Positions 9,150 to 16,477 of a DNA stretch of 64,000 nucleotides are shown here, piece by piece; position 1 is the stretch's first letter, and the number at the start of each line of letters is the position of its first letter. Origin of the DNA: Paraburkholderia ferrariae NBRC 106233 (lineage in GTDB: Bacteria; Pseudomonadota; Gammaproteobacteria; Burkholderiales; Burkholderiaceae); NCBI RefSeq assembly GCF_000685035.1, contig NZ_BAYB01000011.1, forward strand, positions 62,001 to 126,000, in the 5' to 3' direction. A program made the position numbers and the translations under genes. A model generated the notes under the pieces. The model was not told the origin of the DNA. It was given only the letters and a program-made list of their open reading frames with translations, and did not search any database.

Positions 9150-10298
9150 CTACCATTCGGCGACGCTGCCGTCTGCGTGGCGCCACACCGGATTGCGCCA
9201 GCGGTGTCCGGTCTTCGCCATCTCGCGCACCTTCTCCTCGTTCACTTCGATGCCGAGCCCCGGTCCCTGCGGGATCGAGACGAAGCCGTCTTCGTACTTG
9301 AACACTTCCGGATTGCGGATGTAGTCGAGCAGATCGTTGCCCTTGTTGTAGTGAATGCCGAGGCTCTGCTCCTGGATGAACGCGTTGTAGCTCACGGCGT
9401 CGATCTGCAGGCAGGTGGCGAGCGCGATGGGACCGAGCGGGCAATGCAGCGCGAGCGCCACGTCGTAGGCCTCGGCCATCGCGGCGATCTTGCGGCACTC
9501 GGTAATGCCGCCCGCGTGCGAGGCGTCGGGCTGAATGATGTCCACGTAGCCGCCCGCGAGGATGTGCTTGAAGTCCCAGCGCGAGTAGAGCCGCTCGCCG
9601 AGCGCAATCGGCGTGCTCGTTTGATTGACGATATCGCGCAGCGCTTCCACGTTTTCCGAGAGCACGGGCTCTTCGATGAACATGAGCTTGAACGGATCGA
9701 GTTCCTTCGCGAGCACCTTGGCCATCGGCTTGTGCACGCGGCCATGGAAGTCCACGCCGATGCCGACGTTCGGACCCACTGCCTCGCGCACGGCCGCGAC
9801 GTTGTTGATGACGCCCTGGACCTTGTCGAAGGTGTCGATGATCTGCAGCTCTTCCGAACCGTTCATCTTCACGGCCTGGAAGCCGCGCTCGACCACGGCG
9901 CGCGCATTGTTCGCGACGTCGCTCGGGCGGTCGCCGCCGATCCACGAATAGACCTTGATCCTGTCGCGCACCTGGCCGCCCAGCAGCGCATGCACGGGCA
10001 CGCCGTGATGCTTGCCGAGGATGTCCCAGAGCGCCTGATCCACGCCCGCGATGGCGCTCATGGAGATGGGGCCGCCGCGATAGAAGCCCGCGCGGTACAT
10101 GACCTGCCAGTGATCTTCGATGAGACGCGGATCCTTGCCGATCAGATAGTCGGCGAGTTCGTGGACGGCTGCTTCGACCGTATGCGCGCGGCCTTCCACG
10201 ACAGGCTCGCCCCAGCCCACGATGCCCTCGTCGGTTTCGATCTTGAGGAAGAGCCAGCGCGGCGGAACGACGAAGGTTTCGAGCCTGGTGATTTTCAT
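9150..10298 (-). CDS. dgoD: D-galactonate dehydratase
   Basis: 382 residues, the length of the Escherichia coli enzyme. Removes water from D-galactonate to give 2-dehydro-3-deoxy-D-galactonate (cytoplasmic, Mg2+-dependent, enolase superfamily). The metal ligands D183, E209 and E235 and the catalytic histidines H185 and H285 fall at the positions known for DgoD, in GVDFHG, FIEE, IALGE and ALHCPLG. The start [13 protein letters not shown] is typical. The remaining dgo pathway genes (dgoK, dgoA, a transporter) are not adjacent. A GntR-family regulator is divergent across a 141-base gap and probably controls this gene. Confidence 0.95.
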   Translation of the reverse strand: MKITRLETFVVPPRWLFLKIETDEGIVGWGEPVVEGRAHTVEAAVHELADYLIGKDPRLIEDHWQVMYRAGFYRGGPISMSAIAGVDQALWDILGKHHGVPVHALLGGQVRDRIKVYSWIGGDRPSDVANNARAVVERGFQAVKMNGSEELQIIDTFDKVQGVINNVAAVREAVGPNVGIGVDFHGRVHKPMAKVLAKELDPFKLMFIEEPVLSENVEALRDIVNQTSTPIALGERLYSRWDFKHILAGGYVDIIQPDASHAGGITECRKIAAMAEAYDVALALHCPLGPIALATCLQIDAVSYNAFIQEQSLGIHYNKGNDLLDYIRNPEVFKYEDGFVSIPQGPGLGIEVNEEKVREMAKTGHRWRNPVWRHADGSVAEW

Positions 10299-10387
10299 GG
10301 GTGTCTGTCTCCGGAATCAGTTTGCCTGTGAGGTGAGGCAGGGGCGTCTCGTGGAAGAGATGCTACTGCAAAAATCGCCTTTAAGTG

Positions 10388-10397
10388 CTATTAATAG
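10388..10397. promoter_or_regulatory. AT-rich palindrome in the dgoD/GntR divergent promoter region
   Basis: CTATTAATAG is a perfect 10-base palindrome in the gap between dgoD and its divergent GntR-type gene. The AT-rich surroundings (ATTAATAGTATTATTT) contrast with the GC-rich genome. TATTAT at 10398-10403 could serve as a -10 for the regulator gene. Position and symmetry suggest an operator for the adjacent regulator; binding is inferred only. Confidence 0.5.
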
Positions 10398-10439
10398 TAT
10401 TATTTAGCCGAACTTCCCACTATCTGAGCGACAACGACA

Positions 10440-11120
10440 GTGATTCAGCGCGACCTGCACGGTACGGTGGCTTTCGAACTCGGCAGTGCGATCCTGCGCG
10501 GCGACTACGCGCCGGGCGAGGTGCTGCCGCGCGAGGCCGAACTCATGGAGACCTTCGACGTCAGCCGCACGGTGCTGCGCGAGGCGCTGCGTACGCTCAC
10601 CTCCAAAGGGCTCGTGGAATCGCGGCCACGCGTGGGTACCCGCGTGCGTGCGCGCGACGCGTGGAACCTGCTCGATGGCGACGTGCTGGAGTGGTACGCG
10701 CGCGTTGCGGCGCCGCTCGCGTTTGCGCTCAAGCTGCAGGAAATGCGCGAGATGATCGAGCCCTACGCGGCGGGACTCGCGGCGACGGCGCACGACGCCG
10801 CCGCGCTCGCGGCCATGGCCGACGCGCACGCGGCGATGGCGGCCGCGCGCCACGTGGACGAGTGGGTGCGTGCCGACCTGCGCTTTCACCTGGCCGTGCT
10901 GGCCGCGTGCCGCAACGAACTGCTCGTGCCGCTGGGCGCGTTGATCGCCCGCACGCTGGAAGGACAGTTGCGCGTGAATGCGAAACGCGCCGACGTCTTC
11001 AACGCGGCGCTGCCCGAGCACACCGCCGTGTTCGAAGCCATTGGGCGGCGCGACGCGCCAGCCGCGACTGCGGCGATGGCCGGGCTCCTGCATATGACGC
11101 GAGCGCGCATCGAGGGTTGA
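10440..11120 (+). CDS. dgoR: GntR/FadR-family (FCD) regulator, probable D-galactonate repressor
   Basis: 226 residues from a GTG start. N-terminal winged helix-turn-helix (residues 10-70) with VLPREAELMETFDVSRTVLREAL, the GntR recognition segment shown here only in part: SRTVLREALRTL. The C-terminal FCD effector domain runs from about 85 to 220, with likely metal-binding His residues (RFHLAV, PEHTAVFEAI). Members of this subgroup respond to sugar acids. The divergent neighbour is D-galactonate dehydratase, which supports a DgoR-like role. The gene symbol rests on context. Expected to bind the AT-rich palindrome upstream and be relieved by D-galactonate. Confidence 0.8.
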   Translation: MIQRDLHGTVAFELGSAILRGDYAPGEVLPREAELMETFDVSRTVLREALRTLTSKGLVESRPRVGTRVRARDAWNLLDGDVLEWYARVAAPLAFALKLQEMREMIEPYAAGLAATAHDAAALAAMADAHAAMAAARHVDEWVRADLRFHLAVLAACRNELLVPLGALIARTLEGQLRVNAKRADVFNAALPEHTAVFEAIGRRDAPAATAAMAGLLHMTRARIEG

Positions 11121-11315
11121 TCGGAGGCCATTTTCTGTTGCCTGGCCCCCGACAATCCTATTGATCAGACTTACTGAATACTCCTCGAAAAGTGCCGATA
11201 ACCGGCTTGTCAGGGGCGCCCGCGCGCGAGCAGCGATCCGCTGCGAACGGCTTGCGCGTGGCGCGTAGCCCGGACGCTTCCGACGCTCGATATCCCACTT
11301 TTCCAGGAAAGCCAA

Positions 11316-11966
11316 TTGAAGACGTTTGCACTTGCAGCCGCGACGGTATTTGCCCTGTCGGCGGGAACCGCGGCACACGCGGTCGAGGTATATGGTGGCG
11401 TGGGTACGGACGGCATTACCGGTGGTCTGGGCTTCTCCATCGAACCTCACGACAATATCCGTGCGGAATTCAGCGGCTTTAGCCTCTCGCATGGGTTCAA
11501 CAGCGATGGCCTGCACTACGACGGCACGTACAAGATCACGCACGGCGGCCTCTTTCTGGATATTTTCCCGGCACCGAGCGTGGTGGGCCTGCGCGTGACG
11601 GCCGGCGTGCTGATCGGCGACGACACGCTCTCCGGCGACGCCACGCCCATGAACGGCACCTATACGTTCAACGGCGTGACCGTGCCGTCCGGCGGCGAGA
11701 CCGTTCATGCGAAGGCGTCGTACCCGACGGTGCGTCCGTATCTGGGCGTGGGCTTCGGACACAACCCGCTCAAGCGAGGTTTTTCGGTGACGTTCGATGC
11801 GGGCGTGACCTACGGCAAACCGCATGTGGACTTCGACGTGCCCGCCGATCTCGTGGCGCTGGCCGGGCAGCAGAACGTGAACGCGGAAGAGCAGAGCCTG
11901 CAGAACAAGGCTAACGATCTGAAGTTTTATCCGATCGTGAAGCTTGGGGTGACATATCGGTTTTGA
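11316..11966 (+). CDS. Small outer-membrane beta-barrel protein
   Basis: 216 residues from a TTG start. TTG is chosen because it begins a clean signal peptide (MKTFALAAATVFALSAGTAAHA, cleavage after residue 22) and AGGAAA lies 5-10 bases upstream; no ATG fits. The mature part alternates polar and aromatic/hydrophobic residues, is rich in Gly, and ends in YRF, a typical C-terminal phenylalanine signal for BAM-assembled barrels. Eight strands is a reasonable guess from the length. No family name can be given. Stands alone between the GntR gene and a convergent GYD gene. Confidence 0.75.
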   Translation: MKTFALAAATVFALSAGTAAHAVEVYGGVGTDGITGGLGFSIEPHDNIRAEFSGFSLSHGFNSDGLHYDGTYKITHGGLFLDIFPAPSVVGLRVTAGVLIGDDTLSGDATPMNGTYTFNGVTVPSGGETVHAKASYPTVRPYLGVGFGHNPLKRGFSVTFDAGVTYGKPHVDFDVPADLVALAGQQNVNAEEQSLQNKANDLKFYPIVKLGVTYRF

Positions 11967-12158
11967 GCGGGGCGGTGGGCCTTCTTTGTTGTGACCTATC
12001 GTGTGGACTCCTCATCGTACGCGGGCGCGTGTCTGAACTCGCGCGCGCTGAAACATCGAGCGTCGTCACCTCAGAGGAAATCGCCGGCCGCTTCGGCCGT
12101 GCGCTTCAGAGAACGGGCGATGCGGGCGAAGGTGCTCGCATCGCGTGCTGCATGACTA

Positions 12159-12452
12159 TCAGGACAGCTTGCCGATGATCGCGGCGAAGTCGGCGTTGTT
12201 GAACGCCCGCAGGGTCTGCGTGCGGATATTTCCCGCCGAGCCCAGTGCGAGGCCGAATGCCGTCAGGCTTTCGTCGTTGGGGGCTTCGACGATCGAAACA
12301 ATGTCGTACTGGCCCAGCGTCCAGTAGATTTCCTTCATTTCGCAGCCGAAGCTTTTTGCCTGCTCCACGACCTGGCTGGCGCGCTGCGGGCTGTTCTTGA
12401 TGGTGCGGATACCCTGGTCGGTGAATTGCGAAAGCACCACGTAGGTGGCCAT
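12159..12452 (-). CDS. GYD-domain protein
   Basis: 97 residues, a single alpha/beta GYD domain. MATYVVLSQFTDQG at the N-terminus and YWTLGQYDIVSIVEAP in the middle contain the Gly-Tyr/Gln-Asp signature that names the family. GYD proteins are small cytoplasmic ferredoxin-like folds of unknown biochemical role. The start at 12452 has AAGGAG upstream at good spacing; a longer open frame upstream is Arg/Pro-rich and not credible. Converges with the outer-membrane protein gene. Confidence 0.88.
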   Translation of the reverse strand: MATYVVLSQFTDQGIRTIKNSPQRASQVVEQAKSFGCEMKEIYWTLGQYDIVSIVEAPNDESLTAFGLALGSAGNIRTQTLRAFNNADFAAIIGKLS

Positions 12453-12770
12453 GGTGATTCTCCTTGCTGTGGGGGATACGCGCGTGGGCGGCGGGGAGCG
12501 GGCGGGGCGGGTGCCCGTTGATCCGGGCTGGGCGCGTAGCTTGATTTTAGGCAATGCGGTGGAGGGGAGGTGTCGGGTGCGGGCGGCGAACAGCGGCTTT
12601 TACATTGGGTGACGATTTCGGGCAGACCTGCCAAATCGCTCTCGACCTTGCTGGTTGGCCTGCAGGTCTTGGCATTTGCATCCCCAATTCTATTGGGGCC
12701 GGCTTCGTATTGAGCAGACGCATGCTTGTCGATACCCTTGTCTGATGAATGACGATGGGAGCGACAAATA
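12453..12770. other. Left edge of AT-rich patch, non-coding
   Basis: Composition shifts here from about 65% GC on the left to AT-rich sequence on the right. A small perfect hairpin CCCCAAT/ATTGGGG (12682-12688 with 12692-12698) sits near the change. I looked for a copy of the tRNA 3' end seen at 14353-14429 and did not find one. The region should contain the promoter for the STM2901-like gene. Confidence 0.5.
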
Positions 12771-13202
12771 ATGAGCAATGCTTATCAATATGGCATACAT
12801 CAAGGACTTACTCCGACAGAGTTATTTTTTCTGATTGCAGTCGACGAAACCTGCGATGAACTCGGGGTGAACGATGCAGTGGCCGTCGCCACCATACTGG
12901 CGGGTCAAAACTGGCTTCCAACTCGTGCAAAGCCAATGGGCGCGACTCCTGGCACGTCTATCGCGTCAAAACTCAGTCGTCGATTTTTGGATCACGACAT
13001 AAAATGGAAAATCCTGCCAACCGTCACCAACGGGAGTGTCAAGCGGTTAAAAATCCTTATGACCCGGAATATCGGGAAGTTTGTGGGCCGTGCCGTGCCT
13101 GTTGTAGGCTGGATCATTGCCGCACGTGATGTAGTGACGATCAGTAATAATTCCGTGCGGCACTATAATAGGCTCGTTAAAGAGGAAGACAGGATTTTCT
13201 GA
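12771..13202 (+). CDS. STM2901-like protein, first gene of an accessory pair
   Basis: 143 residues. Resembles the small STM2901-type proteins found in accessory regions of enterobacteria and Burkholderiaceae (family recalled, not searched). The N-terminal half is soluble (GLTPTELFFLIAVDE; AVAVATILAGQNWLPTR). Near the C-terminus is a Gly-rich hydrophobic segment, GKFVGRAVPVVGWIIAARD (about residues 102-122), of the kind seen in membrane-active and polymorphic-toxin-associated proteins. GGGAG lies about 10 bases before the ATG. Its stop codon overlaps the next gene's start by one base (TGATG), so the two are translationally coupled. Base composition is much lower in GC than the neighbours, suggesting transfer. 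Function unknown. Confidence 0.65.
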   Translation: MSNAYQYGIHQGLTPTELFFLIAVDETCDELGVNDAVAVATILAGQNWLPTRAKPMGATPGTSIASKLSRRFLDHDIKWKILPTVTNGSVKRLKILMTRNIGKFVGRAVPVVGWIIAARDVVTISNNSVRHYNRLVKEEDRIF

Positions 13203-13555
13203 TGCCAAGTTCCATATGGGAAGAATTGGAATCATTCGTCAGGTCCGAGACGGAAATCAGTAAGCATCAGGCGCTCACCCGTGGACTCAACCTGGAAAAG
13301 GATCTGGATTTAACCGGGGATGATGCCGATGATTTTATGGGGAAATTTTTCGAGAAATTCAGGATCGAGCATGGTGATTTTGATTTTGATCGATATTTTT
13401 CTCCGGAAGGCTTCAATCTTTTTGTGGTTATTGGGTTCGCTTTTTCGAAAAAATCAAGACGAAAATATGATAAGGAGCCTTTAACTCTGGGCATGCTGGA
13501 AAAGGCTATTGAGGCGGGTGTCTGGAATAGCGGCGCGCTCGGAAAATCTGACTGA
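13202..13555 (+). CDS. DUF1493-like protein, ACP-like fold without the carrier serine
   Basis: 117 residues, close to the roughly 115 of the DUF1493 family. Residues 30-60 (LEKDLDLTGDDADDFMGKFF) align by eye with the acyl-carrier-protein pattern of leader helix, DLG-x-DSL motif and helix II. However, the position of the phosphopantetheine serine is Asp (DDAD instead of DSLD), so it should not carry an acyl arm. It is strongly acidic in this region and has no membrane segment. Overlaps the upstream STM2901-like gene by one base. Coding sequence is AT-rich (poly-T and poly-A runs), unlike flanking genes. Function unknown; an immunity or partner role to the upstream protein is only a hypothesis. 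Confidence 0.65.
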   Translation: MPSSIWEELESFVRSETEISKHQALTRGLNLEKDLDLTGDDADDFMGKFFEKFRIEHGDFDFDRYFSPEGFNLFVVIGFAFSKKSRRKYDKEPLTLGMLEKAIEAGVWNSGALGKSD

Positions 13556-13585
13556 ACGGGGGCGTGTTGCGGTTTGTTGTGGACG

Positions 13586-13831
13586 TATACCATTCGAGAT
13601 CGCAGCTCTCTCGGATGTTGAGAGAGCACTGTCGTAACGAGGGCCGCCTGGCGAGGCTGCTGTAATATGGCTTGCAACGCCAATATTCACGGTACGGTGA
13701 ACCTCTTGGTGAGGTCCGGAAGTTGATCTTCGGCAAACAGGATTCGAGCAACTTTGGCCCACTCTTTTTGCAAGAGTATTTCTAATTTGCACCGAAAACT
13801 CATCCCGATTTCGAGCTTTTGCCATTGACAC
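13586..13831 (-). pseudogene. 5' fragment of an HNH-type nuclease gene
   Basis: Residues 1-82 of the frame match the N-terminus of a known HNH-like family. It has the zinc-ligand pair CSNPVC (28-33), then TSGPHQEVHRTVNIGVASHI, then AASPGGPRY, then SERAAISNGI. In intact members this is followed at once by a WLCQNCAKLID-type stretch holding the second Cys pair. Here the sequence switches after NGI to an unrelated Arg/Gln/Thr-rich reading, so the catalytic half is missing. The junction is at about 13585. It lies directly behind the truncated integrase on the same strand. Confidence 0.75.
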
Positions 13832-13864
13832 TTGTCTCAGAAAAAATTCACGGAAACGAGTCGC

Positions 13865-14275
13865 TTAGATTTTGGAATGAAGAATTGGCATTGGTTCCAG
13901 CAGTCCGGCATAGTGTCCGAGGGTGGCAGCCTCAAAGGCAGCTTTCTTGTCGTCAAGTGCGGCATCGAACTGGGCTTCTGATTTGAAGCCCATGTTCTGA
14001 AGAATGTCCTTCACGATCCCAACGTCGTCGGCCTTGATGTCCTTGAAGCTGATTTCCCCGGTCGGGCTGATGTTCAGATCGAGCTTCCGCAGGTCTTTGT
14101 TGTTGAGGTCAAAAGGTTCGGCCATGGCAAGCTGAAGATTCAGTGACAGAGCCGAAATTCTAGCTTGATGGAAATCTTTGGTTCCGAGAGAGCGGCGGAT
14201 TTTCCGCTTGTTCTGAATGACGCGAAGGTAGTAGACGCCGTGACGCGAGCGGTAGAGACGGGGCAACTTGTGCAT
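13865..14275 (-). pseudogene. Truncated tyrosine-type integrase (N-terminal part)
   Basis: 136 residues. The start MHKLPRLYRSRHGVYYLRV and the RRSLGTKDFHQARISAL segment are the N-terminal DUF6538-type domain of phage/island integrases. Intact members are about 400-600 residues and carry the R...HxxR...Y catalytic domain, which is absent: the frame stops at 13865, followed 33 bases later by the HNH fragment. Located immediately downstream of a tRNA gene, the usual target of this integrase class. The gene is therefore a remnant of an integrated element and should be inactive. Confidence 0.8.
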
Positions 14276-14280
14276 GGGAA

Positions 14281-14301
14281 TGACCCACCAAGTGACCCAC
14301 C
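14281..14301 (-). repeat. Two direct repeats ahead of the integrase, possible arm sites
   Basis: TGACCCACC occurs at 14281-14289 and again at 14293-14301 (on the minus strand GGTGGGTCA twice, 12 bases apart). They lie just upstream of the integrase start and downstream of the tRNA terminator. Position suggests integrase arm-type binding sites; this is inferred from location and repetition. Confidence 0.45.
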
Positions 14302-14309
14302 GAATGAGA

Positions 14310-14345
14310 AAAGCCCCATGTAACCGATTGATTACATGGGGCTTT
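14310..14345 (-). terminator. Terminator of the tRNA gene
   Basis: On the minus strand AAAGCCCCATGTAA and TTACATGGGGCTTT form a perfect 14-bp stem with an 8-base loop, ending in TTTT. It begins 8 bases past the tRNA 3' CCA. It has remained attached to the tRNA even though element-derived sequence follows. Confidence 0.9.
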
Positions 14346-14352
14346 GTGCAAC

Positions 14353-14429
<77 letters not shown>

Positions 14430-14538
14430 GAAGAAGATAATTATGCAGAGCAAGACGAAGACTGTCAACCCCTGCCAACCAACTTTTTACCAGACGAACC
14501 GAGCGGATGGGGCGGCCGGCCACCCCATCCCTCACACA

Positions 14539-16197
14539 TCAATCCTGCGCGTAAATATCCGAGTCCTTGGTTTCCTTGAGGAACAGCGTCCCGATCACGA
14601 AGGTCGCTGCCGCAATGATGACCGGATACCAGAGCCCCGAGTAGATATCGCCCTTGGCCGCCACGATCGCGAACGCCGTGGCCGGCAGGAACCCGCCGAA
14701 CCAGCCATTGCCGATGTGATAGGGCAGCGACATCGACGTATAGCGAATCCGCGTCGGGAACATCTCCACCAGCATGGCGGCGATCGGCCCGTACACCATC
14801 GTCACGAGAATCACGAGGATGGTCAGGATCACCACCGTCATCGGCCAGTTCAGCTGCGCCGGGTCTGCCTTGGCCGGGTAGCCGGCCGACTTCAGCGCGC
14901 CCGAGAGCGTCTTTTCGAATGCCGCACCCTTTTCCTTGGCGCCTTCGGCCTTGCCGTCAAACGTGTCGATCACGGTGTCGCCCACCTTGATCTGCGCGAT
15001 CGTGCCCGCCGGCGCCGCCACGTTCGAGTAGTTCAGGCCCGCCTTCGAAAGCGCGCTCTTCGCGATGTCGCAGGACGACGTGAACTTCGACGTGCCCACC
15101 GGGTTGAACTGGAACGAGCACTCGTCCGGGTTGGCGATCACGACGATCGGCGCACGCTGCGTCGCGGCTTCGAGCGCCGGGTTCGCGAAATGCGTGAGCG
15201 CCTTGAAGAGCGGGAAGAACGCGAACGCCGCGATCAGGCAGCCGGCCATGATGATGGGCTTGCGGCCGATCTTGTCCGAGAGCGAGCCGAAGAACAGGAA
15301 GAACGGTGTGCCGATCAGCAGCGACAGCGCGATCAGGATGTTGGCGCTGGCGCCGGCCACCTTGAGCGTCTGCGTGAGGAAGAAGAGCGCGTAGAACTGG
15401 CCCGTATACCAGACCACGGCCTGGCCGGCGGTGAGGCCGATCAGCGCGAGAATCACGACCTTCAGGTTCTTCCACTGGCCGAAGGCTTCGGAGAGCGGCG
15501 CCTTCGAGATCTTGCCCTCGGCCTTGATACGCTTGAAGGCCGGCGATTCGTCGAGTTGCAGGCGGATCCAGACGGACACGGCGAGCAGCAGGATCGAGGC
15601 GACGAACGGAATGCGCCAGGCCCACGCGGCGAACTGCTCTTCGCCCACCGATTCGCGCACGCCGAGGATCACGAGCAGCGAGAGGAAGAGGCCGAGCGTG
15701 GCGGTGGTCTGGATCCACGCGGTATAGAAGCCGCGGCGTCCGGCCGGCGCGTGTTCGGCCACGTAGGTGGCGGCGCCGCCGTACTCGCCGCCGAGCGCGA
15801 GGCCCTGCAGCAGGCGCATGGCGATGAAGATCACGGGCGAGGCGATGCCGATGGCCGTGTAGCCGGGCAGGAAGCCGACCACGAAGGTGGACAGGCCCAT
15901 GATCACGATGGTCACGAGGAAGGTGTGCTTGCGGCCGACCAGGTCGCCCAGCCGCCCGAACACGATCGCGCCGAACGGGCGCACCGCGAAGCCGGCCGCG
16001 AAGCCGAGCAGGGTGAAGATGAAGCCGGCAGTGGGATTGACGCCGGAGAAGAAGCTCTTGCTGATGAAGGCCGCGAGGGAGCCGGCCAGATAGAAGTCGT
16101 ACCACTCGAACACCGTGCCGAGCGACGACGCGAAGATCACGCGTTTTTCGTCGCTGGTCATCGGCGCGTGCGAAACCTGTCCGCCTACGGTTGCCAT
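14539..16197 (-). CDS. MHS-family MFS transporter with periplasmic insert
   Basis: 552 residues, about 110 longer than usual metabolite:H+ symporters (ProP, ShiA, KgtP group). Twelve membrane helices are visible. The family motifs are FEWYDFYLAGSLAA in helix 1, GRLGDLVGRKHTF in loop 2-3, and GSLSDKIGRKP in loop 8-9. Between helices 9 and 10 an extra hydrophilic domain (about residues 333-445) contains two cysteines (DECSFQF and SSCDIAK), on the periplasmic side by topology. Substrate is probably an organic acid or compatible solute but cannot be fixed. The start at 16197 has GGAG upstream; a longer frame begins at 16269 without support. Confidence 0.88.
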   Translation of the reverse strand: MATVGGQVSHAPMTSDEKRVIFASSLGTVFEWYDFYLAGSLAAFISKSFFSGVNPTAGFIFTLLGFAAGFAVRPFGAIVFGRLGDLVGRKHTFLVTIVIMGLSTFVVGFLPGYTAIGIASPVIFIAMRLLQGLALGGEYGGAATYVAEHAPAGRRGFYTAWIQTTATLGLFLSLLVILGVRESVGEEQFAAWAWRIPFVASILLLAVSVWIRLQLDESPAFKRIKAEGKISKAPLSEAFGQWKNLKVVILALIGLTAGQAVVWYTGQFYALFFLTQTLKVAGASANILIALSLLIGTPFFLFFGSLSDKIGRKPIIMAGCLIAAFAFFPLFKALTHFANPALEAATQRAPIVVIANPDECSFQFNPVGTSKFTSSCDIAKSALSKAGLNYSNVAAPAGTIAQIKVGDTVIDTFDGKAEGAKEKGAAFEKTLSGALKSAGYPAKADPAQLNWPMTVVILTILVILVTMVYGPIAAMLVEMFPTRIRYTSMSLPYHIGNGWFGGFLPATAFAIVAAKGDIYSGLWYPVIIAAATFVIGTLFLKETKDSDIYAQD

Positions 16198-16477
16198 GTA
16201 TGTCTCCAATATTGATATGCGTGTGGTCCGCAGCGCAGGCATCCTGCGGCAGGCGGTCCTGCGGATCATTATTGAAATGGAAACTTACGCGGTTCTGACG
16301 TTCCGACAGGCTACGGGTAACTGCGGGGGAATGGGGTTCGATTAACCAAGATCGGCTAAATTGTCGGCATCGATCGTTTTACGTCGCTCTTTGTCGTTAA
16401 ATTTGATTTCTGGCTGGGGATTTTTGCAGGGGCGTAAGGGTAAGTCCCATCCGCTATTTCGGGATAAAACCGACGTC

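Noticed and set aside
12453..12770. A second copy of the tRNA 3' end that would mark the far attachment site of the element
   Set aside because: Only a 7-base match (GACCTGC) at about 12624 was found, which is expected by chance.
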